This document shows positions 49,548 to 59,800 of a stretch of 64,000 bases of DNA, in pieces. The notes beneath the pieces are model-generated. The model saw only the letters and a program-made list of their open reading frames with translations, was not told where the DNA came from and searched no databases. How positions within the stretch are numbered: the stretch's first letter is position 1; every line of letters starts with the position of its first letter. The stretch covers positions 620,001-684,000 of the forward strand of contig QEYB01000003.1 of the NCBI GenBank assembly GCA_017562135.1. The letters run 5' to 3'. The translations under genes and the position numbers were made by a program. The DNA comes from Dipylidium caninum. Its lineage: Eukaryota > Platyhelminthes > Cestoda > Cyclophyllidea > Dipylidiidae.

Positions 49548-51110
49548 ATGCAACTGATAGATGAGACCCCTTCGAAGAGTGATGAATCAACCTGTGAATC
49601 TTTCCTTAGACCTATTCTGATAGTAATCCCTTTCATTCTTAACATGATTCAGAGGTATCAGCTTGCGATCGACAGGTTGAACCCCTTTGCTAAAATAAGG
49701 TGGTGCATCACCTTACTGTTAATTACACTGTATGTTTTGCGGATCTACCTTACTCAGGTATTCCGAACCTTGATTTATCAAGTTAAGGGGTTCCACATCG
49801 TTAGCTATGCTCTTGCAATATACATATTAAGTTTATTTATTCATTCTATCTCACCTCAAGTGGATCCCGAATTCGCAGACTTGTTAGGTAACACAACTTT
49901 AGTGAATGTCATCATAGATGAAACTCCAACGCTTCCGCGAACCGAAGGTGATGAATTCAGGCCTTTTATACCGCGCTTACTGGAGGCCAATTTCTGGTAA
50001 TTTTTTTGGCATATATTAACGCTTCCATGCTTATCCCATTTATTCGTACTTCATTTAAGTCCAGTAAGCTTTGTTTGGGGATCTTGCATTTGATATTTCG
50101 GTTTGTTTTTGTTGAAATTTTGTATTTTCCCTTCAGGTACTATGCTACACGGGCAATCATCATTAGCCTTGTGTGTACGTTTTTCCCTTTTCTCGATGTA
50201 CCGGTTTTCTGGCCCATTCTCGTTGTTTATTTCATTCTTCTCTTCACCGTTATGATGAAAAGACAAATAAAGGTGAGCTTGTATAGTTTTACCCATTCCG
50301 CTTTTTACCCACTGCAAAATATGACTGCAAAGATTTCGATACCCCAATTTGCTTTCTTCCTTTTGCTCACTTTTACAATTTGCCTGCAAATTTGTATCAA
50401 ATTGCAAAAGCTGATTTGTGGTATTCTCACCTTGCTATCACTATTAATTACGTCTGTGGATAATACGAGACCACCTTAGAATGGCCTACCAACTAATACT
50501 TTTTGTACATGGCTCAATACGAATCAAAGGGTTTCGATTATCAACTAACGTGACTGATTCACAAAGTGTTAATCGATTATCATAAAAACGTGTTGGTCAT
50601 GCAAGTAAACTGTGCATGTGTTAGTTTTAAACCATCATATTTTCGATAATGACTAAAATTTTGCTAGCATTTGTTTTTGCTAGCATTTGTTTTTCTATTA
50701 ACTCATTATGTTAGTGCGAGTGGTTACTGTCATATGACTATCAACTTTCCAGTACTTCATGCGCGAGTGTTACTAGTTAAAATGTCTCTGTGATGGCTGT
50801 TCCTAAATGGTTTGCAGTTTTTATTATTAAAAATTCCGGAATGCTTGCTTTAGCCGCAAGTGCTTTCCGCTAGTTTAAATCTTTGGATTCTTATCTGAAT
50901 TGTTAAGTGTTTTAATCATTTGTCTGTTGCCTTGTCCTGCATACAACATTCCAGTTGGAGTAGTTCATTGTCCCAAACCAACACATAACACAATACCTAC
51001 TTACTATACTAAGTAGGCTTGTTTTAACTTTTTAGCACATGATTACTCACCGATATATGCCTTTTTCTTATGGGAAGCCACATCCCACAGGAAAGGTTAT
51101 TGTCTCCTAA
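49548..51110 (+). CDS. RER1: RER1, Golgi-to-ER retrieval receptor
   Basis: Four-helix membrane protein of the early Golgi that returns ER membrane proteins. Exons: 49548-49757, 49788-49996, 50137-50272, 51036-51110, joining in phase to 209 residues (196 in human). Diagnostic segments in order: LNPFAKIRW, YVLRIYLTQ, then GFHIVSYALAIYILSLFI, SPQVDPEF, EFRPFIPRLLEANFW, VPVFWPILVVYFILLF, MKRQIK and, in a last exon 763 nt further on, HMITHRYMPFSYGK. The 30-nt segment 49758-49787 is bounded by GTATTC and TTAAG and has no stop, yet it is absent from other RER1 proteins exactly where the conserved Q-GW/F-IV-YAL motif should be continuous, so I treat it as an intron. A second 30-nt in-frame segment (49632-49661, GTAATC to TTCAG) may also be spliced, which would give 199 residues. 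Confidence 0.93.
50659..50690 (+). repeat. 16-bp perfect tandem duplication
   Basis: TTTTGCTAGCATTTGT occurs twice back to back inside the last RER1 intron. Confidence 0.9.
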
Positions 51111-52286
51111 ATGGCTGAGAATCCCACCAAGTGAAGGTTAGAGGAGTGGTTTATTGCCTGGTCTGTATGCCGAAATCAATCATTTTTCATTGAATGAAAT
51201 GTCGTTACGGAGGCTTCCTTCTTTTGCTACATATGGTGGGTTTGTAGAATATCCATGTTGCAGTTAGAATGTTAATTTTGTTCCTTTTAATTTTTCGTCA
51301 ATAGACATGGTTCTTTTTGTATCAAATATGTCTGTTTTGTTCTCTATTTCGATTCTATTAATGTCCCCTTTCGTCACCTATTTCTCTTTGAAGAGAAACT
51401 AAAATTTGTTCTTTGCCTTATTTCCTGTTTGATTGAGGGCTTTCCATCATACTTTGGCAACACAAATAAGATTTTTCATAAATAAACTTCGTGACCGTAA
51501 TCTCTACCGAGGCGCTGTTTTGACCAGTTCTTAAACTATCTTTCACCTTTTGAAGCCATCGATGCATTTTGTTTGAAGATTTTTTTGTCAACGGCGTGGG
51601 TTTTATTTGTATTTCCAGGTAAGAGTTCCATATTTCAAGTGTCACAACGCAGATTTTTCGCATGGCAGGCGTGCACATATTTTCGTTCCAGGCTATTACG
51701 TTTGATCCTTTGAATTCAGCAGGATAAAACTTACAAAATTCACACCACCTCGCGGTGTGAAATAACTAGGTATTACCTACCTCTAAGTGTATCCTAGTCC
51801 CCTTAATATCTACAATCAGATACTACTAGTATCGGTGCTTATAAGTGATGATTACATCGCTTAGTGGGGTAAATTCCCCCAAACGGCGTGCACTCGCCTC
51901 TCTCTCTCTCTCTCTCTCCTTACTATTTTACACGTTAACATCTCTCCTAGTCTTTGAACGTTCACCTGAATCCAATAGAAAACATTGGTAGAGTGGATAA
52001 TAACGCTATCGTAGTGAAAGGTCTGGCTTAGTGCTTTTTAGAGAATGCGTCGCACTATTATTAACTACCACATAAGCATAATCTGTTCTTTTGATTTGTT
52101 CATATCTTTTGTCGAGTGTTTCGTATTTGCAGGCTTCTTGCCAATTTTGTGCGGTTTTAAATTTTGGAGACTGGCTTACTTTGAAGATAAGATACCGGTA
52201 ATTGGCAGATATCCATAGACATCACACAGTCATCTTTCTGGTTGAGATATCGTTTTGGAAGGAATAGTTTTTCTTAAATAAAAGGT
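51111..52286. other. Intergenic region between RER1 and the minus-strand ubiquitin-like gene
   Basis: About 1.2 kb between convergent 3' ends. Contains an 8-bp perfect hairpin at 51739-51761 and a (TC)n tract at about 51899-51919. No coding segment was recognised. Confidence 0.5.
51899..51919. repeat. (TC)n simple repeat
   Basis: Uninterrupted TC dinucleotide run of about 20 nt. Confidence 0.9.
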
Positions 52287-52292
52287 TTTATT
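52287..52292 (-). promoter_or_regulatory. Polyadenylation signal for the three-domain ubiquitin-like gene
   Basis: AATAAA on the minus strand about 37 nt beyond the stop codon of the minus-strand ubiquitin-like gene. Confidence 0.55.
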
Positions 52293-52328
52293 TAGTGACT
52301 AAGCAGAAAGGAATTATAAGAATTGAAT

Positions 52329-53033
52329 TTAGCAACGGTTAGACTTGACAACACAAATTACAGCTCCGTGGTTGATGCAGGACTCGTAGAGGGTTGCGTT
52401 CTCGGCGAGAGGGCATCCCTTATAGACGAGGTTGAAGGAGCCGGGCCGAAGACAGAGGCATTTGGAGACGGCTTCCTTCACCATCCTCACTGTCATCGTT
52501 TGAGGGAATTCAAACTCATTCACCTGGTCGCTGGGCGACTTGATGTACACCTTGATGGGAGGCATGCCCGCACCTGGAGGCAGGCGGTCCACGAGGTTTA
52601 ACATGGAACCCTCCTCGACGCCGTAGCCGCAGAGTTGGCGCTCGTCCTCCATGAGCCACGATTCAAACACGAATTCGGGTGCGTTGTACTTGACGGGACA
52701 GCAACAGGAGAATTGTTGCTTTACCTCGCACACTGTGTCCTGTGTGGTGACTATTAAGGGAAAACACTCGTTGCAGGGCGTCTTTACGTAAATCTGGATC
52801 TTGGGATGGAAAGTGATGGGCAACGTGAGGTTCACCGTGCAGCAGCTGTTGAGACCGTATTCGCTGAGGCAACGCTCGTTCTCTAGGGTGATCCCACCGA
52901 ATGTCAGTGTCTGCTCCTCTATGGACACGTTCTGGGCCTGCAAAATGGCACATTTTAGATCCTCCACTGTTCCGCGGTCGTCAACATTAACACTGCAGAA
53001 ATCCTTGCAATCGTAGACAACGTTTAGAAGCAT
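52329..53033 (-). CDS. Cysteine-rich protein of three tandem ubiquitin-like domains
   Basis: Intronless, 234 residues. Three ubiquitin-like beta-grasp repeats at about 1-70, 79-150 and 159-230. Each shows the ubiquitin pattern: a beta hairpin, then TV-DLK-AI or TV-MVKEAV, then a conserved LTF or LVY strand, then a YGL or YGV turn followed by S or C-TV/ML. The first repeat ends with SEYGLNSCCTVNL, close to the ubiquitin DYNIQKESTLHL turn. It has 19 cysteines (8 percent), including CCC at 110-112, which is unusual for this fold. No repeat ends in Gly-Gly and the protein ends SNRC, so it is not a polyubiquitin precursor and cannot be conjugated in the usual way. It is colinear with the first two domains of the divergent gene at 54584, so the two are paralogues. 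The name and role are unknown; scaffold or proteasome/shuttle-type binding are guesses. Confidence 0.85.
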   Translation of the reverse strand: MLLNVVYDCKDFCSVNVDDRGTVEDLKCAILQAQNVSIEEQTLTFGGITLENERCLSEYGLNSCCTVNLTLPITFHPKIQIYVKTPCNECFPLIVTTQDTVCEVKQQFSCCCPVKYNAPEFVFESWLMEDERQLCGYGVEEGSMLNLVDRLPPGAGMPPIKVYIKSPSDQVNEFEFPQTMTVRMVKEAVSKCLCLRPGSFNLVYKGCPLAENATLYESCINHGAVICVVKSNRC

Positions 53034-54583
53034 CGTAAAAATGTGGAGTCTTGAGAAAGCCTGGTCTTAGCCGAAGGAGGTGCCGGGACGGCCACTTGAC
53101 CTGTGCCCGATGCGAAGGCGAGTGCGGAGGGTCAGTTCAAGCGGGAAATCGATAGCTGTCACGCGGGTCGCGCGTACCCCCAGTCATTGCGCAGCGGGGC
53201 CGCGGGCCGGGCCGCGTGGGGAGGCGGCGTAACCGCCCCAGCCTTTCCCCGCCCCCACTCCTCAGCCCTGACTGCACGCTCCGCGTTCGCGCACTTCACC
53301 GCCGCGCGACGGTGGCCGCTCGCAATTCCCTCAGGTACAAACCCACGAGAACTGCTGCTCGTCGACTCACCTGCCGCTTCGTGGCCTCAAAGCTCGTGAA
53401 GCACACATCTTCCCACGTCTACTGATCTTCCACTTGCGGAAGTGGACGTTTCACCTGATGGCCAGACCGGGAGCCCGTAGGAGGGACTCGGGCATCAGGC
53501 CTCGAGATTACTGCGCCGCGCATCGGTTCAACCGCGCCGGAAAGCCTGAAGTCAGGCTTGCTCGCCTTTTTCGTTGTCACGACAAAACAGCCTAAACCGG
53601 ACACGGGGAAACAATCTCCATCCACCGTTTCCATCCGCCGACCATCGGCAAGGCTATTAGCGGACGGGAGTTTTAAACCAATGAAGCTTGACGCTGCCGC
53701 CGATTGTGACCGAACAGCCTTGTCTGAATGACTGGGCTGTTAGTTTTCTATCGTCCAGTCTGTGGGGAAACTTAGACATGAGGTCTCATAAATCGTGATG
53801 AGAGGGGCACTCTTGTATGGCATTCGGGACCAATTTCGGCTAGCATACTTACAATAATGACCGTTTTAGTGCGCAGTGCAAGTACTTAAGGCGGCACATT
53901 TAGGTACTCTTCCGCTTAAAGACGCTAAGAATTAGGATTGCGTCATTGCAAGGAATTGCGACAATCCCCGCTACGCGCACAAAAGTGGGATCTGCTCGAC
54001 GCAGTGACGCATCACATTACAACAGACTTTGGGTCTTAACAGTGCGAAGTAGTTAGGCAGGAGCCGGAGATCTCAGGCAGGGCGACTCGCATACAACCTG
54101 TCGATGGTCGTCAGGAGGGGGCTCTCAATGCCCCAGAGGGATTAGACTCCTCCCCCTGACCGCAGCGGTTTGGAGACCCCGCGCACAGTCGAACAGGCGG
54201 GTGTGGGATTCGCCCCAGGCCCGCGGGAAAGTAGACCAGCCCCCGCGCCCATTCGCCTGACAGCGTGTTGCCTGCTCACTTCGGCTCGAGCACGTCGGCG
54301 AGGGCGAGGGTGATGGCCCTCACCCGCTCGCCTACTGGCACGCAGCCGCGGCTCTGCTGCTGCTGTCGCCGCCGCAGATGGCGGAGGCGCGCGCCTGTGT
54401 TGGCAGAGCGCGCGGCTGCGGCGTTCAGTCGCTCACAGCCAATTGACGTGTCTAACCTCCCAGCTCTCCTGCATCGCTCAATCAATCGTCTGCGGCCCGC
54501 GAGCCAGGAAGGTTGAGGGAGCCACGCGTCAGCACTGCAAATACCGCTCCACCGATGGGTGGTGTGCAGTTGTACTTTTGACG
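53034..54583. promoter_or_regulatory. GC-rich divergent region between the paired ubiquitin-like genes
   Basis: 1.55 kb between two outward-facing start codons. GC-rich islands at about 53.15-53.36 and 54.16-54.52 kb flank an average-composition centre, suggesting separate CpG-rich promoters. The plus-strand open frame extends upstream of the chosen ATG without homology, so that part is treated as 5' UTR. Confidence 0.55.
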
Positions 54584-55708
54584 ATGCTCATCAAAGTCTG
54601 TCGGACTGGAAAAGAGCGCTATGCGATCAGCGTACCCGACAACGCTACTGTCGTAGCTCTCAAAAGGGCCATCGAACAGCAGGAGAAAATCCCTGTTGCT
54701 GAGCAGAATCTCACCTTCAATGAACTCTTTTTGGAGGACGACAAACTGATCTCCGAGTATGGCCTCCGTGAAAACTGCACTGTCTTCCTCTACTTTCGAC
54801 TTGGCTTCAAACCCACCTTCACCTTGAACATCTTACTTCCGACCAGAAAAAAATTGATTCTTGATATGTCTGGCGAAGGCACGGTTTCTGAACTCAAGAG
54901 TAAAATTGAGAGTAAAATTGGTCTCAAACTGGCCACCGCGGAGCTGATCTACGATTATTGGGTTCTTGAGGATGACCGCAAATTGGTGGAGTATGATATC
55001 GAAGATGGCTCCACCATCCTGCTGGCACACGAACTGCGTGCCGGGCCCAGTCTGGAACTGCGAGATCCCACGCATATCAGGCATGCCCAACCGATGCCGC
55101 AGTCCAAGACTCCTCGCCGTGCCTGTCGCACTTGCGAGTCACTTTCCGACACCAACGGGCCGACCGGCGACGTTGGGGAGGACGAGGAGGATGTCTTCCA
55201 GAGGAATCTGATGACAGTTATCTTTTTGCCCAAGACCGGTTCTCCCATTGCACTGAAGGTGCAACCCACCGCCACGCTGGGGGAGATACGCAGCAAGTTG
55301 ACTCAGAGGCTACGTGTCCCAACTGGCTCCATTTGGTTCGTACGGGATGGGAAGGTGTTGGATCCCACCAAGACATTCGCCCATTATGGCATTTCTCACG
55401 GCGAGTCGGTCTGCCTGCTCTCGGAGGACTGCGGCGAGGATGGCCTGCGCTATCGGCACTCCTCGGAGGAGGAGGAGGCCGGCGAGAAGAAAGTTCGAAT
55501 CACCGTTCATTCGAAGACCGGTCAAAGCTTCATCTGTCGCGTCCTCCCAAGCACCAAGATCGGCGTACTTAAAAGACGGCTCGAAAGCGAGGTGGGTGTT
55601 TCCCGAACCAAAATTGCCCTCTTCTACCAGCGTAAAATACTCAACGATGAAGCCCTTCTGTCCGACTACGGCCTCTCTGATGGGGCCGTCCTCTATTTGC
55701 GGTGCTAA
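54584..55708 (+). CDS. Protein of four tandem ubiquitin-like domains
   Basis: Intronless, 374 residues from the ATG whose first codons (MLIKVCRTGKERYAISV) line up with ubiquitin residue 1. Domains: 1-72, 78-150, 209-279 and 303-374. A linker at about 151-208 holds a CRTC pair and an acidic stretch, and a second acidic linker (SSEEEEAGEKK) precedes domain 4. Each domain has the ubiquitin layout: TV-LK, a hydrophobic strand, LEDD or a similar turn, and YGL/YGI near the end. Position 44 of ubiquitin (isoleucine in the main binding patch) is threonine in domain 1 (LTF). Lysine 48 is also not kept there. The protein ends YLRC, where ubiquitin has LRLRGG, so no diGly tail exists. Domains 1-2 match domains 1-2 of the divergent neighbour almost residue by residue (EQ-LTF and SEYGL, then YDYWVLEDDRKL versus FESWLMEDERQL). 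Function unknown. Confidence 0.87.
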   Translation: MLIKVCRTGKERYAISVPDNATVVALKRAIEQQEKIPVAEQNLTFNELFLEDDKLISEYGLRENCTVFLYFRLGFKPTFTLNILLPTRKKLILDMSGEGTVSELKSKIESKIGLKLATAELIYDYWVLEDDRKLVEYDIEDGSTILLAHELRAGPSLELRDPTHIRHAQPMPQSKTPRRACRTCESLSDTNGPTGDVGEDEEDVFQRNLMTVIFLPKTGSPIALKVQPTATLGEIRSKLTQRLRVPTGSIWFVRDGKVLDPTKTFAHYGISHGESVCLLSEDCGEDGLRYRHSSEEEEAGEKKVRITVHSKTGQSFICRVLPSTKIGVLKRRLESEVGVSRTKIALFYQRKILNDEALLSDYGLSDGAVLYLRC

Positions 55709-56842
55709 AATCTCGGATCATAACATCTGGTGCGGACTTCCGCTTTACACCTCCTTCCCCCTCCGCCCTCTCCTGCTACTCGAATGTGGCCCCCGGTTCT
55801 ACTCTGTATGTATGCTTACGTTATTTGCGTGCAACGGAATCGCACTTCATGTTAGGCCTACTTCAAATGCAGTAGCATCTCATCCTGTGCCTTCGGGTGG
55901 TCTGGGGAAACATAGCAGTACCACTGAGGAAGAAGAGATGCTTCCACTGTGGAGACGCCAGGCTGCCCGCCAATTCTGATTTTTTTAACGCGCCATTTTC
56001 GCTCAGTCTAGGGGTGCACCCACGTTTAACCCTCCTTCGCGGTGTCCCCACAGTTTTGATTACAGCGCTCGCTCTTAACGGAGATGCTGTCTCGTTCGGA
56101 GCATCCGGAGTTCATGTTTCCTACTCTAGGCGGAGGAGCAGTTCATTTCATCCATGTGTGCAGGTTAGCGTATTGTGGAGGGGACGTGCCGCCCTCGCCC
56201 CCTAACAGGTCCACGGTGAATAGCTCCCACAGAGACGACAGAAGCTATAAAGTCCCACCAACCAGTCTGACCCCATGCGTGGTTGTTTTCCTTGGTGTGG
56301 ATGCGAGCGCTGCCGACCGTCAAACGCCGAGCCGACGCTACACCCACTGCGTCCCTCCCAACTGGCGCATTGCGTGGCACTCGGTCCAGATGAGGCAAAT
56401 GACATGGACCTGGCCTGGGGCGCGGGCTCTTTTCGGAACATCGTAGATCGCCTTAAAATAAGGTCAGAGCTTAATCCCGATCCGACGCAGCATCCACCAG
56501 CCGAGGCCTTCAAAGGCGATTTCACTTTACGCCCACTGTCCTAGATCTACTGGTGACAAGGGAATGCAGTTTCCGCTGCGGTAGTGAAAGAGAAGGCTTG
56601 AAAATCAAACTCCTTGGAGTTTTTTTCGCTTCTAAATATTCCCAATGCTCCGTATGTGTGACAGCCAGGGGATATCACATTTAGTGCGCGGTAAGTGGAC
56701 GAAGAGGAAGTGATTTGGTGATGGAGATAGTCAAGTACCATGAGGTCCAACGTTAATAATGATGACTACGGTGGTGGTGGCGTATTTTCGACATATCCTT
56801 CTCGGAAATCGGTAGTAGGAGTCCTTCACCCCGAAAGGGAGC
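55709..56842. other. Intergenic region between the four-domain ubiquitin-like gene and the cholinesterase-like gene
   Basis: 1.1 kb between convergent stops. Frames seen here (for example 56275-56544) show no similarity and are treated as chance. It should hold both 3' UTRs. Confidence 0.5.
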
Positions 56843-59800
56843 TCAGTTCAAGCACCCATATTTGATCGCAAACTCGGTTTCATCCTTCCCACTGAGCCAG
56901 GCCTTACAGGCGGCGAAGTGGGCAATGACTCGGGAAGTGGCCGTGGTGAGTCCCGCCGAACCGAGGACATTGAAGGTTGTCTCGAAGTCGGGGTCTTCTG
57001 CACCCCTCGGATAGCGTAGCCTCTTAATGGTTTTTACCGTTCCGAACTTCACGAAGGAGACAAAAGCTTCACGCAATAACTTCGTCAGGTGCTCCTGTCT
57101 CCACTGGTGATTCCCGCTTAAGAAGGCAGGCATGTCATAGTAGCGGCCCACCGCCTTTTCTTCCATCCTCGGCCACTCCACCTCGCTCAAAATGCGATAG
57201 ACCGGCTCCAGTTGGGTCGTCGACAACCGCATGAGACGGCTCAAGTAGAGGTCTACACCACATACTGCTCGGAGATCGACTGTCATCGCGTTGATAATCG
57301 GCGCGTAGCGCGTCTTGGAAGTGTTTAGGCTGGCAGCTTTGAGCATCGGTTCGTAGGCCTTTAGGATTTCGTCAGCGTAGTTGTGTCGGGTGTTGGCGGT
57401 TGTGAATTCTGCAAAGGTCTTCTGCACCATGTTCCTAAAGCCATTGAAAGTGAGCGCTTGAGGAGCTGGTGGAGACGGATGGTTGAGCGAGGAGAACCAG
57501 ACGAGGGGCAGATTCCTCGCCAACGATGTCGCTTCCAACGGCGAGACTACACGGGAGATCTGAGGATCCGCAACAAGGAGGGAGGCAGTGGACTCCTCTT
57601 CCCTTCGGGGCAAGAAGGACATTCGTTGGCCCGCGCCGAGCCAGACGCCGGGCGTTCTCTCCAGCCACGCTGTTTCGTCGACGCTCTCCTCCAGGCAGGT
57701 GATCCGCCTCGCCATGGTTGAGCTCCCCCTGCCGCTGCCCCTGTCCGGGGTCTGTCTCTGCCACCGCTGGCAAGCCGAAACTAGTCCGGCGTCTTTTAGA
57801 ATGAGCAAATGAAAAGGACGTTTCTCTGATGGAATTTCTGGCACTACAACGCTGCCCTCGTGCAGCCAGAGTTTCGAACCAAGTAAGGTCGCCTACAAAA
57901 AAATGCTATTGTAGGTTTTTGAGTAACTCTCTTTAAGTCTTGTCTCTCACGAAATCCAACACCACCAGCCACAATCCAGCATACACTTTAAGGAGGTCAT
58001 GGGGGTGTTTGGGAGAATTAACGCAACCCCAGTGGGATGGGCGTACATTAGGCCGATCCTGAACAAGTAAACCGCGGTAAATGCTGAGCGGTATAAGCGA
58101 AAATAGCGACCAACTCTGCGCTGTCAAGAGAGACATTTTCATGTTAGCGATGAGGAAGTAGGCCTCTGATACTCAGATGTGGACGGCATAAAACCGACGA
58201 AACTACCAAGGAGTGGCAGAGGGGAGGCATATCAGCACACCGGCACTGCAGGAGCGTACTTTTTTACTGCCACATGCGTATAAAAAGGCTTTCACACTCA
58301 GGAATAACCGGAATCTACTTTAGCATTTGCGCAGGGCACCGCGGCGTAGCTTTCCAAAATCTACCGCGCCCACGCGAACCCGCCCTCGGACGAGGCCGCA
58401 GCTGCGCGCCAGGCGTCCGCGGCCCCGTGGGGGCGGACGGGGCACCCGGGACGTCCCGCGCCCGCCCGAGGGCTTCCGCGCCGTGCCCGAGGCCTCGTGG
58501 GCATAATAAATCAAGTCCAGCTATGTTTAATGCTGTTTTTATGCCCAATCCCTTCATCTGCGAGGCCGAGTTTTGCTGCTTCAAGGGGAAAGCGTCCCAC
58601 CCCAGCAGTCGAATGCAATAAGATCGAGGCTGTTGGCTTTCTTCTTATGCTCTTTCAACAATATCCTTGTCAAGATCACTGACACTCAGTCTGTCATAGC
58701 ATCGGTTCATAGTGGCCGAAGGCAGTACTCCAAATCATCTACCGAGAGGGGTGATAAGTCGTATTAGTTGGTAAGCCCTACCTGTCCGCCCACCTCTTCA
58801 AGCCCTCTGGCGTGTCGGAGAGGGGCAACGACGAATGGGCTGCCAACTGGAGCCGGCCAGGTGGTGTGGTCGAGGGTGGACCGCCTAAAAGCATCCTCTT
58901 TAACAGAATTTAAAATATTCTCAGAGGGGTGGCTTTTGCATGCATCTTGAAAAGACTCGGCGGTCAGGTGATGTGGTCTGGTGCTGACTCGGAGACTGCT
59001 TCCCGCCGACCCCTTCGTCACCATGCTTAGGCTGCAACGGTCATGTCGACAAGTGCTCCGATTTTGTGATGCTCGAAGGTGGCAGCGAGGAGTTCGGACC
59101 ACAATTCTTTCCAAGTGAAGGCCTGTTGATGAGGTGGTCGTCCGGAGTGCGCCAACCCCTGTGTTTGCGAATTCCCACTTTTGGGGCAAATAATGGCCTC
59201 CAGGCACCCTCGACGCCCGCAGTGACGCAGGTGTGACCAACTCTACTAAACCTCCCTTTTAACCCCTACTAGACGCAATACTCAAGTCATTGAGTCGATG
59301 GAGAGACAGTCAATGCTGGGCGCTTCAAGAGTGGAGGTGCTTCAACAAGTGCTTTAACGCATCGAAGACGAATTGTGTGACAAAAATCAAGGGAAAGAGC
59401 TCCAGCTGCATGGTTCCGTCGCCGATGGACAACGGCGACTGGTGCCAGCTGGATTACTTCATTGAATTCCTCAAATCCTCCTCCCCGTGCCTGCCTCGGC
59501 CGGAAGGCTGGAGGAACAGAGCATCAGGCCTAGTGGCTCACCGCCGAAGGAAATCCCCGCGCAAGGACAGGACTCTGCTCCTAGCCGGACTGCACGTGTG
59601 CACACACACACACACCCCGACTACCCACTATGGGCTGTTGCGAATGCTATCAGCGTCCACAGATAGGTTATAAGGCTTCTGGGGAAGATATTTAACCGCC
59701 TGTGAGGGACGAAGGAACAACGACAGCGGTAAGGAACGCAGCTATTTTCGAAATATTTCCACACCAAGAAGTTGTACGTGGCATGAGTGACAGTTGGGCT

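Noticed and set aside
54443..54583. Upstream extension of the four-domain ubiquitin-like protein
   Set aside because: The frame is open but has no similarity, and the ATG at 54584 lines up with residue 1 of the ubiquitin fold.
52329..55708. Polyubiquitin precursor
   Set aside because: The repeats are strongly diverged from ubiquitin and from each other and lack Gly-Gly at the junctions and ends.
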